Source of the DNA: UBA4656 sp002405525 | GTDB lineage: Bacteria; Pseudomonadota; Gammaproteobacteria; Xanthomonadales; Ahniellaceae | DNA: 20,317 nucleotides | Direction of reading: 5' to 3' | Assembly (NCBI GenBank): GCA_036723735.1 | Contig: DAIMGT010000072.1 | Location: 1 to 20,317, forward strand | In this document: positions 7,801 to 13,239 of the stretch, piece after piece | Layout: every line of letters begins with the position of its first letter | Numbering within the stretch: position 1 is the first letter of the stretch | Notes under the pieces: model-generated | What the model was told of the DNA's origin: nothing | What the model saw: only the letters and a program-made list of their open reading frames with translations | Database searches by the model: none | Made by a program: the position numbers and the translations under genes

Positions 7801-8946
7801 TCAGCCCCCGCCACGCCGCGCCAGCAGGGCGCGCGAGGCGGAGAGGATATCGCCCAGCACGCCGGCTGCGGTGACCTCGGGCCCGGCACCGGGGCCGCCA
7901 ATCAGCAGCGGCAGCGCGTCGTGGAACTCGGTGCGGATGCGCAGCAGGTTCTCGCCCGCGCGCACCCGCGCCAGCGGCGAGTCCTGCGGCACGTCGCGCA
8001 CCGCCACGCGCGCGCCGTCGACGTCCCACGACGCGACGGCGACCAGCCGCCGGCCGCGCGCCTCGGCGTCGTCGGCACGCACCCGCCAGCGGAAGTCGGT
8101 CGCGCCGTCCGGCGCGTCCGGCGACCAGGCCACGGGATCGACCAGCGGCTCGATGGCGACGTCGTCGGCCTCCACCGGCACGCCGGCCTCGCGGGCGAGG
8201 ATCACGATCTTGCGCGCGAGGTCGCGCGCGGCGAGGTCCTCGCGCGGATCGGGCTCGGTGTAGCCCTTGGCGCGCGCCTCGGCCACCGAGCCGGAGAACG
8301 ACGCGCCCTCGTGCAGCCGCGAGAGCACATAGGACAGGGAACCGGAGAGCACGCCCTCGATGGCGAGGATGCGCTCGCCGCGCAGGCGCAGCGCGCGCAG
8401 CGTCGACAGCACGGGCAGCGCGGCGCCGACCGTGGTCTCGTAGCGCCACGGCGCGCCGCCGTTGGCGGCGAGTTCCTGCAACTGCGTCCAGCGCGCCAGC
8501 GACCCCGCGCCCGCGCGCTTGTTGGCACCGGCTACGCCGATGCCAACGGCCAGCAGGCCGGCATACTCGTCGGCCAGCGACTCGCTGGCGGTGCAGTCGA
8601 CCAGCATCGTCGGTGTCCCGTGGTCGACGGTCTGTTCGACCAGATCGGCCCAGTCGCGCGGGTGGCGGGGCGCGAAAGCCGCGGCGGCCGGGAAGGGATC
8701 GAGGCCGGCGGGATCCTGCGCCATCCCGCGGCGGTCGAAGGCCGCGCGCAGGCGCAGCGCAACGCCGGTGCGCGCGGCGATGCCGGCGGCTTCGCGCGCC
8801 AGCAGGCGGCGCAGCGCACCACCGACCTGCCCGCGCGGACCGGCCAGCAGCAAGTCCACCGGGCGGCGGCGCACCGCGGCGACCGCGTCGCGCAGGGTCG
8901 GCGCGTGGCGCGACGAGGCGATCAGTCGCGGCAGCGGGACGCTCAC
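7801..8946 (-). CDS. hom: Homoserine dehydrogenase, monofunctional
   Basis: The 381-residue enzyme reduces aspartate semialdehyde to homoserine with NAD(P)H, feeding methionine and threonine synthesis. The N-terminal nucleotide loop is GPRGQVGG (36-43). ANKRA (141-145) and TTVGAALP (171-178) follow, and the signature GYTEPDPREDL spans 228-238. The spacing of Glu231, Asp242 and Lys246 matches the catalytic residues of known homoserine dehydrogenases. The sequence resembles the C-terminal half of enterobacterial ThrA/MetL, but there is no aspartokinase domain and no ACT domain, so no built-in amino acid feedback site is visible. The GTG start overlaps the metX stop codon as GTGA. The open frame further upstream is a metX shadow. 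Confidence 0.93.
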   Translation of the reverse strand: MSVPLPRLIASSRHAPTLRDAVAAVRRRPVDLLLAGPRGQVGGALRRLLAREAAGIAARTGVALRLRAAFDRRGMAQDPAGLDPFPAAAAFAPRHPRDWADLVEQTVDHGTPTMLVDCTASESLADEYAGLLAVGIGVAGANKRAGAGSLARWTQLQELAANGGAPWRYETTVGAALPVLSTLRALRLRGERILAIEGVLSGSLSYVLSRLHEGASFSGSVAEARAKGYTEPDPREDLAARDLARKIVILAREAGVPVEADDVAIEPLVDPVAWSPDAPDGATDFRWRVRADDAEARGRRLVAVASWDVDGARVAVRDVPQDSPLARVRAGENLLRIRTEFHDALPLLIGGPGAGPEVTAAGVLGDILSASRALLARRGGG

Positions 8947-10049
8947 GGCTGGCTCCCCGCGGCGCGTCGCGCGCGCGGTACATCGAGCGCGCGCCGAAAG
9001 TCGCGCACGAGCGGCGCCAGGCCCGCGGCATCCAGCAGGAAGCCGTCGTGGCCGTGCGCGGATTCGAGCACCTCGAGCCGCGCATCGGGCAGGGTCTGCG
9101 CCAGTTCGTGCTGGTCGGCCGGCACGTACAGCGCGTCGTTGGGGATGCTCACCACCAGGGTGGGCTGGGTGAGGCGGGCGCAGGCGGCAGCGAGGCCGCC
9201 GCGGCCGCGGCCGAGGTCGTGGCTGTCCATGGCGTCGAGCAGTCGCAGGTAGGTGTTGGCGTCGAAACGGTCGTTCAGCAGGTCGCCGTGGTGCGACAGC
9301 CAGCCGGCGACGGCCGGCTCGTCCGGGCGCTTGGCGCGCGTACCGAACACGTCCGCGCCGGGCGCGCGGCCGTACCGCGCAGCCAGTGAGCCGGCCGTGC
9401 GGTAGGTCAACATGGCGATCGCGCGCGCGGCGCCGAGCCCCGCGCGCGGCGGGTCGGCCGGGTCGTAGTGTCCGCCGGCGAACTTGGCGTCGGCGGCGAT
9501 CGCCTGTCGCTGGGCTTCGCTCCAGGCGATGCACCAGGGCGAGTGGCGGCCGCTGGCGGCGACCGTGGCCACCGCCTGCACGCGCGGATCCAGCAGCGCC
9601 CATTCCAGCGCCTGCCGGCCACCCATCGAGCCACCGATCGCGAGCCGGATCCCGCGCACGCCCAGCGCGTCGAGCAGGCGGCGCTGTGCGTCCACCTGGT
9701 CGCGAACCGTGACGCGCGGGAAGCGCCCACCGAACAGCCGGCCATCGGGTGCTTCGCTGGTCGGCCCGGTGCTGCCGTAGCAGCCGCCGAGCACGTTGGC
9801 GCAGACGATGAAGTCGCGCTCCGGGTCGAGCGCGTTGCCGGGGCCGAACAGCGGCGCCCACCAGGTGTCGGCGTCGGCCGATCCGGTGAGCGCGTGGCAG
9901 ACGACGACCGCGTTGTCGGACGCCGCGTTCAGCCGCCCCCAGGTGCGGAAGGCGACCTCGAGTTCGGGCAGCACGACGCCGGACTCGAGCGGGACGCCCC
10001 GCCCGAGACGCAGCCGCCGGGTGTCCGGCGAGAGGGCGAATCCGCTCAC
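8943..10049 (-). CDS. metX: MetX-family homoserine (or serine) O-acyltransferase
   Basis: This 368-residue alpha/beta hydrolase-fold acyltransferase carries the family motif NVLGGCYGSTGP (85-96). The catalytic nucleophile Ser141 lies in GGSMGG, the acid Asp305 in PNDALYVP, and His334 in HGHDGFL. MetX enzymes activate homoserine by acetylation or, in some gammaproteobacteria, succinylation. A subset of MetX relatives in Xanthomonadales is reported to act on serine instead. The neighbours metY and hom favour homoserine, while the cysteine-synthase-like gene leaves serine possible. The GTG start at 10049 overlaps the metY stop (GTGA), and the same overlap recurs at the metX/hom junction, so the genes are translationally coupled. 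Confidence 0.92.
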   Translation of the reverse strand: MSGFALSPDTRRLRLGRGVPLESGVVLPELEVAFRTWGRLNAASDNAVVVCHALTGSADADTWWAPLFGPGNALDPERDFIVCANVLGGCYGSTGPTSEAPDGRLFGGRFPRVTVRDQVDAQRRLLDALGVRGIRLAIGGSMGGRQALEWALLDPRVQAVATVAASGRHSPWCIAWSEAQRQAIAADAKFAGGHYDPADPPRAGLGAARAIAMLTYRTAGSLAARYGRAPGADVFGTRAKRPDEPAVAGWLSHHGDLLNDRFDANTYLRLLDAMDSHDLGRGRGGLAAACARLTQPTLVVSIPNDALYVPADQHELAQTLPDARLEVLESAHGHDGFLLDAAGLAPLVRDFRRALDVPRARRAAGSQP

Positions 10050-11371
10050 GCCGCCGCCGCCACGCGCGCCGCGCGCAGGGCCTCGTCGAAGTCGAGCTTG
10101 ATGTCGTCGATGTGCTCGATGCCGACCGACACCCGCACCAGGTCGGGCTTGACGCCGGAGCTCAACTGCTCGGCCTCGCTCAACTGCTGGTGGGTGGTGG
10201 CCGCCGGGTGGATGACCAGGGTCTTGGCGTCGCCGACGTTGGCGAGGTGCGAGGCCAGCCGCACGTGGTCGATGAACTTGCGCGCCGCGTGGTAGCCGCC
10301 GCGCACGCCGAAGGTCAGCACGCCGCCGAAGCCGTGCTTCAAGTATTTGCGCGCCGCGGCGTGGTACGGATGCTCCTCGAGGCCCGGATAGTCCACCCAG
10401 GCCACGTCCGGGTGCTTCTTCAGCCAGCGCGCCAGTTCCAGCGCGTTGTCGACGTGGCGCTGCACGCGCAGCGACAGCGTCTCGATCCCCTGCAGCAGCA
10501 GGAAGGAGTTGAACGGCGCCTGCGAGGAGCCGTAGTCGCGCAGGCCCTCGACGCGGGCGCGGATCGCGAACGCGATGTTGCCGAACGGGCCCTGGTCGCC
10601 GAACACTTCCCAGAAATTCAGCCCGTGGTAGCCGGGCGCAGGCTCGGTGAACAGCGGGTGCTTGCCGTTGCCCCAGTTGAAGGTGCCGGCGTCGACGATC
10701 ACGCCGCCGATGGTGGTGCCGTGGCCGCCGATCCACTTGGTGGCCGACGCCACCACGATGTCGGCGCCGAAGTCGATCGGGCGCGAGAGGTAGCCGGCGG
10801 CGCCGAAGGTGTTGTCCACCACCAGCGGGATGCCGTTCTCGTGCGCGATCTTCGCCAGCGCCTCGAAGTCGGGGATGTTGAAGCGTGGATTGCCAATGGT
10901 CTCGACGTACAGCGCCTTGGTCTTCGGCGTGATCGCGCGGCGGAACGCCTCCGGATCGTCGCCGTCGACGAAGTGCACCTTGATGCCGAGGCGCGGGAAC
11001 TGCACCTTGAACTGGTTGTAGGTGCCGCCGTAGAGATAGGACGTGGAAACGAGTTCGTCACCCGCCTGCAGGATGGTCGACAGCGCGATGAATTGCGCGG
11101 CCTGGCCGGACGAGGTCGCCACCGCCGCCTTGCCGCCTTCGAGCGCGGCGATGCGCTGCTCGAACACGTCGGTGGTGGGGTTCATCAATCGCGTGTAGAT
11201 GTTGCCGAACTCCTTCAGCGCGAACAGGCGCGCGCCGTGGTCGGCGTCGTTGAAGGTGTAACTGGTGGTCTGGTAGATCGGCACCGCGCGCGCATTGGTG
11301 CCGGGCGCCGGCTGCTGGCCCGCGTGGACCTGCAGGGTTTCGAAGCGGTAGGGGCGGTTGGAAGTGCTCAT
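10046..11371 (-). CDS. metY: O-acetylhomoserine sulfhydrylase (MetY type), Cys/Met metabolism PLP enzyme
   Basis: The 441-residue enzyme joins sulfide to O-acylhomoserine to make homocysteine. It belongs to the fold-type I Cys/Met metabolism family. YTRLMNPT (59-66) supplies the Tyr/Arg that contact PLP of the neighbouring subunit. The cofactor is held by SSGQ (87-90), Asp186 in VVDNTFG and Lys212 in SATKWIGGHGT. I prefer MetY to cystathionine gamma-synthase (MetB) because of the longer chain (about 430 versus 380) and the insertion after the lysine ending in FTEPAPGYHGL, which is typical of MetY. The ATG at 11371 has GGAG at 11379-11382, 7 bases away. It is the first enzyme gene after the attenuator. 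Confidence 0.92.
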   Translation of the reverse strand: MSTSNRPYRFETLQVHAGQQPAPGTNARAVPIYQTTSYTFNDADHGARLFALKEFGNIYTRLMNPTTDVFEQRIAALEGGKAAVATSSGQAAQFIALSTILQAGDELVSTSYLYGGTYNQFKVQFPRLGIKVHFVDGDDPEAFRRAITPKTKALYVETIGNPRFNIPDFEALAKIAHENGIPLVVDNTFGAAGYLSRPIDFGADIVVASATKWIGGHGTTIGGVIVDAGTFNWGNGKHPLFTEPAPGYHGLNFWEVFGDQGPFGNIAFAIRARVEGLRDYGSSQAPFNSFLLLQGIETLSLRVQRHVDNALELARWLKKHPDVAWVDYPGLEEHPYHAAARKYLKHGFGGVLTFGVRGGYHAARKFIDHVRLASHLANVGDAKTLVIHPAATTHQQLSEAEQLSSGVKPDLVRVSVGIEHIDDIKLDFDEALRAARVAAAA

Positions 11372-11420
11372 CGTCGTGCTCCGGGTCGGGGAAGGGACCG
11401 GAACCGCGACGGAGGAAGCC

Positions 11421-11460
11421 CAGAAACAGAAAACCCGCGGGGGCTTGCGCCGTCGCGGGT
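11421..11460 (-). terminator. Intrinsic (attenuator) terminator upstream of metY
   Basis: Read on the minus strand, ACCCGCG (11460-11454) pairs with CGCGGGT (11439-11433). Inside this are an AC/CC internal loop and GGC-GCAA-GCC, a GNRA-capped stem. The hairpin is followed directly by TTTCTGTTTCTG (11432-11421), a U-rich tract. It lies between the leader ORF stop (11494) and the metY start (11371), so it would end transcription before the operon unless the antiterminator forms. Confidence 0.85.
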
Positions 11461-11514
11461 CTCGGGATGTTGCGGTCTAGTGTGTTGCTGGTGCTAGACC
11501 TGCCGAGCGCCGCG
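11454..11514 (-). promoter_or_regulatory. Antiterminator hairpin of the Cys/Met attenuator
   Basis: On the minus strand, CGCGGCGCTCGG (11514-11503, the end of the leader ORF) can pair with CCGAGACCCGCG (11465-11454) through 10 of 12 positions. Within it, GGTCTAG (11500-11494) pairs perfectly with CTAGACC (11480-11474). The 3' arm consumes nearly all of the terminator's 5' arm, so the two structures exclude each other. The leader stop codon TAG (11496-11494) lies in the inner 5' arm. A ribosome that reaches the stop would therefore block this hairpin and let the terminator form. Confidence 0.8.
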
Positions 11515-11546
11515 CGCGTGCGGACACATGCACATGCAGCAACACA
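11481..11546 (-). promoter_or_regulatory. Protector pairing between leader Cys/Met codons and downstream segment
   Basis: On the minus strand, TGTGTTGCTG (11546-11537, within the Cys/Met codons) is perfectly complementary to CAGCAACACA (11490-11481), which forms the loop of the antiterminator. This 10-bp pairing encloses the antiterminator 5' arms. When the leader is not being translated it should prevent antitermination, the classic 1:2 pairing of attenuators. Confidence 0.7.
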
Positions 11547-11589
11547 TGCAGGCGGCGGGACGGGCGGCAGGGGCGGTCTGGTGATTCAT
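11494..11589 (-). CDS. Cys/Met-rich leader peptide controlling the metY operon
   Basis: A 31-codon ORF (ATG 11589 to TAG 11494) encodes nine consecutive sulfur amino acids at residues 14-22, CMCCCMCMC (six Cys, three Met). It lies directly downstream of a strong promoter and upstream of a terminator that precedes the Cys/Met biosynthesis operon. Leader peptides of attenuators are rich in the amino acid made by the operon. Here a shortage of charged Cys- or Met-tRNA should stall the ribosome at codons 14-22 (11550-11524), leaving the antiterminator arm (11514-11503) free. The peptide itself probably has no further role. No Shine-Dalgarno sequence is visible, and the 5' UTR predicted from the promoter is only a few bases, so initiation may be leaderless. 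Confidence 0.88.
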   Translation of the reverse strand: MNHQTAPAARPAACMCCCMCMCPHARGARQV

Positions 11590-11600
11590 CGCGATGCAGA

Positions 11601-11628
11601 GATATATCCCGGGGGCGCGGGGTGTCAA
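11601..11628 (-). promoter_or_regulatory. Sigma-70 promoter of the leader-metY-metX-hom operon
   Basis: On the minus strand, a perfect -35 hexamer TTGACA (11628-11623) is followed after 16 bp by the -10 TATATC (11606-11601). Transcription should begin near 11592-11595, 3-6 bases before the leader ATG at 11589. The AT-rich -10 stands out from the very GC-rich surroundings. Confidence 0.82.
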
Positions 11629-11666
11629 GTGATTTCTTGGCATGAGGGCCTTTTGGAGGGCCCAGG

Positions 11667-11875
11667 GCCCAGGGTACAGGTGGGGAACCGATGGGCGTCG
11701 ACGTGCCGCTCGCGGCCTCCCTGTGGGAGCGAGCAACGCTCGCGACCGCGGCAACGGTGACTTGCCGCAAAGGCGGAATGCCGCAGTCGCGAGCGTTGCT
11801 CGGTCCCACACTGGCGCCGCCCGCCCGACCCCGATCGGTCTGTGCCCTCACGGCCGGGCCCTGAGCCCTGGGCCC
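11667..11875. repeat. REP/BIME-like intergenic module, copy A
   Basis: The module holds two opposed REP-like arms. The first begins CTGTGGGAGCGAGC and is itself a hairpin (GCGAGC/GCTCGC, 11721-11746). The second is its inverted partner ending CGGTCCCACA (11786-11810). The ends are GC-rich units of the AGGGCCC/GGGCCCT type in opposite orientation. It closely matches copy B 296 bp downstream. REP-like sequences with the core GTGGGAGCGAGC are common in intergenic regions of Pseudomonas and Xanthomonadales. Confidence 0.85.
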
Positions 11876-11962
11876 GATACCCTATGCCCTATACCCTGCT
11901 CTTCATTCACGAGCCACGACCGATGGGCTGCAACGGTGCGCTCGAAGGCTCACGGGTACAGA

Positions 11963-12171
11963 GCCCAGGGTACAGGTGGGGAACGCCTGGGCGTCGATGC
12001 ACCGCTCGCGACCTCCCTGTGGGAGCGAGCAACGCTCGCGACCGCGGCAACGGTGACTTGCCGCACGGGCGCAATGCCGCGGTCGCGAGCGGTGCTCGGT
12101 CCCACACTGGCGCCGCCCGCCCGACCCCGATCGGCCTTGGCCCTCACCGCTGGGCCCTGAGCCCTGGGCCC
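11963..12171. repeat. REP/BIME-like intergenic module, copy B
   Basis: This copy aligns with copy A without gaps at a constant 296-bp offset; I count about 17 differences over 209 bp, or 92% identity. Its REP-like arms are at 12017-12042 and 12082-12106. It is followed by extra GGGCCCT units and a TACCCT end (about 12171-12186), resembling the inverted ACAGG/AGGGTA unit at its left edge. Confidence 0.85.
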
Positions 12172-12232
12172 TGGGCCCTGTACCCTTGCTTTGTTCACAC
12201 CGTCCGCCCCAGCGAAACGCCAGACTTACCCG

Positions 12233-12556
12233 ATGCGCAAACCCCTCTACAAAGTAACCTTCTTCAACCAGGGCAAGGTCTACGAGCTCTACGCCCGCCA
12301 CGTGGCGTCGTCGAGCCTGTGGGGCTTCACCGAGGTCGGCGACCTCGTGTTCGAACCGGCCGGCGAGGGCCTCGTGGTCGATCCCACCGAGGAACGCCTG
12401 CGCGACGAGTTCAAGGACACGCGCATGCTGCACCTGCCGATGCAGGCCATCGTGCGCGTGGAGGAAGTCGACAAGCGCGGCGCGCTGGCGATCCGCGACG
12501 GGGCGACCGGCGAGAAGATCATGCCGTTTCCGGTGATGCCGCCGAAGGGGCGGTGA
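12233..12556 (+). CDS. DUF1820 family protein
   Basis: This small soluble protein of 107 residues starts with KPLYKVTFFNQGKVYELYAR, has SSLWGFTEVGDLVF in the middle (about 27-40) and ends MPFPVMPPKGR. I recognise this pattern as the DUF1820 family, conserved in gammaproteobacteria and of unknown biochemical function. ATG 12233 is preferred over the in-frame ATG at 12191 because family members start with a short basic segment before YKV. No strong Shine-Dalgarno sequence is visible. It stands alone after the repeat region and converges with the toxin gene 7 bp downstream. Confidence 0.85.
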   Translation: MRKPLYKVTFFNQGKVYELYARHVASSSLWGFTEVGDLVFEPAGEGLVVDPTEERLRDEFKDTRMLHLPMQAIVRVEEVDKRGALAIRDGATGEKIMPFPVMPPKGR

Positions 12557-12563
12557 CGACTCG

Positions 12564-12872
12564 TCAGTCAGCGCCGGCCGAGGATGGCCCCTCGGATTCG
12601 CGCTGCGCCCGGATCGCCAGCACGAGCACCTCATCAAGATCCGCAAGGTGGCGGTAGAGCGCCACATAGCCGCGCGCGCCGGTTCCAATCACCAACTCGC
12701 GCAGGCCGCCCCGGACGGGTCGGCCCACCAGCGGGCTGTGGGCCAGCAGATCGATCGCCTGCAGGATCGCTTCGACGCGCGAAGGACCGTCGGCGCTGCC
12801 GTGGCGGTCCAGATGCCCGAGGATGCGCTCGAAGTCGTCGAACACGCCCGGCGCGAGTTCGATCCTCGCCAT
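12564..12872 (-). CDS. Type II toxin, ParE/RelE superfamily
   Basis: The 102-residue basic protein has LAPGVFDDFERILGHL near the start, then SPLVGRPVRGGLREL (about 45-59), GYVALYR and VLVLAIRAQRE, the usual ParE/RelE fold signature. ParE-type toxins inhibit DNA gyrase and RelE-type toxins cleave mRNA; sequence alone does not decide which applies. The ATG at 12872 lies 5 bp after the stop of the antitoxin gene, and a longer open frame upstream is a shadow of that gene. The antitoxin-first order is usual for the family. Confidence 0.87.
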   Translation of the reverse strand: MARIELAPGVFDDFERILGHLDRHGSADGPSRVEAILQAIDLLAHSPLVGRPVRGGLRELVIGTGARGYVALYRHLADLDEVLVLAIRAQRESEGPSSAGAD

Positions 12873-12877
12873 CGCGA

Positions 12878-13162
12878 TCAGCCGTCGCGACGTCGCGCCT
12901 TTGGCCGCGGCGCGACCTTGCCGCTGGCGCGCTCGACGAGCCATGCGCGCGCCTCGTCCCAGGGCACGCTGAGCCCATCCTTGGCGTAGGCGCGCCAGCG
13001 CCGTTGCGCGATGCGCCGCAGTTCCGCCTCGGCTTCGGCCTGCTCGACGCGCTGGGCGATCGCGTCGACCAGGAAGGCGTGCGGGGTGGTGCCGGCCTCT
13101 TCGGCCACGGCGGCGATCCGCGCCTTCAGCGCGTCATCGATGCGAAGGGTGGTCGTGGACAC
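12878..13162 (-). CDS. Ribbon-helix-helix (CopG/ParD-like) antitoxin
   Basis: The 94-residue protein begins STTTLRIDDALKARIAAVAEEAG, the beta strand plus helix of a ribbon-helix-helix DNA-binding domain (about 2-45). A charged C-terminal part follows (VPWDEARAWLVERASGK), which would wrap the toxin. The GTG start at 13162 is chosen because a perfect AGGAGGT lies 5 bases upstream (13168-13174). The alternative ATG at 13195 would fall within the operator palindrome. Such antitoxins repress their own operon, and the 20-bp palindrome 25 bp upstream is the obvious target. Confidence 0.87.
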   Translation of the reverse strand: MSTTTLRIDDALKARIAAVAEEAGTTPHAFLVDAIAQRVEQAEAEAELRRIAQRRWRAYAKDGLSVPWDEARAWLVERASGKVAPRPKARRRDG

Positions 13163-13167
13163 TGCGG

Positions 13168-13174
13168 ACCTCCT
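13168..13174 (-). promoter_or_regulatory. Strong Shine-Dalgarno sequence fixing the antitoxin start
   Basis: AGGAGGT on the minus strand with a 5-base spacer to the GTG at 13162. This is the best ribosome binding site in the window and decides between the GTG and the upstream ATG. Confidence 0.85.
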
Positions 13175-13185
13175 GGCTTCGGCGC

Positions 13186-13207
13186 AGTGTAGCACGATCG
13201 TGCTACA
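13186..13207 (-). promoter_or_regulatory. Operator/promoter of the toxin-antitoxin operon
   Basis: TGTAGCACGATCGTGCTACA (13188-13207) is a perfect 20-bp palindrome. On the minus strand it overlaps an extended -10 element, TGCTACACT, with the hexamer TACACT at 13191-13186. An RHH antitoxin bound here would cover the promoter. No clear -35 is visible, as expected for an extended -10 promoter. Confidence 0.8.
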
Positions 13208-13239
13208 TCCGGCCGGAGCGCCCCCGCGCGATCACGGCC

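Larger units (their letters stand above)
11590..12232. other. Intergenic region between the metY operon leader and the DUF1820 gene
   Basis: Apart from the metY operon promoter (11601-11628), this 643-bp stretch has no believable gene. Its open frames are formed by repeats. Most of it is two diverged copies of a REP-containing module (11667-11875 and 11963-12171) bordered by short CCCTGGG-type tandem units. The promoter of the DUF1820 gene must lie near its right end, but I cannot point to one. Confidence 0.7.

Noticed and set aside
8947..9861. N-terminal extension of homoserine dehydrogenase by 305 residues
   Set aside because: The extension overlaps metX in another frame and does not resemble aspartokinase. 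The GTG overlapping the metX stop gives the correct N-terminus.
10046..11371. Call as cystathionine gamma-synthase (metB)
   Set aside because: The length (441) and the insert ending FTEPAPGYHGL after the PLP lysine fit MetY sulfhydrylases better.
10112..11497. 461-codon plus-strand open frame opposite metY
   Set aside because: It is the antisense shadow of metY; no family motifs are present in its translation.
11372..11600. SAM riboswitch in the metY 5' region
   Set aside because: I could not place a SAM-I or SAM-II core. The visible complementarities are fully used by the leader-peptide attenuator. A covariance-model search would settle it.
11642..12160. Short plus-strand ORFs in the repeat region
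   Set aside because: The frames exist in both repeat copies only because the sequence is duplicated. There are no ribosome binding sites and no recognisable product.
11667..12171. CRISPR array
   Set aside because: There are only two long copies with internal inverted repeats and no regular short repeat-spacer pattern.
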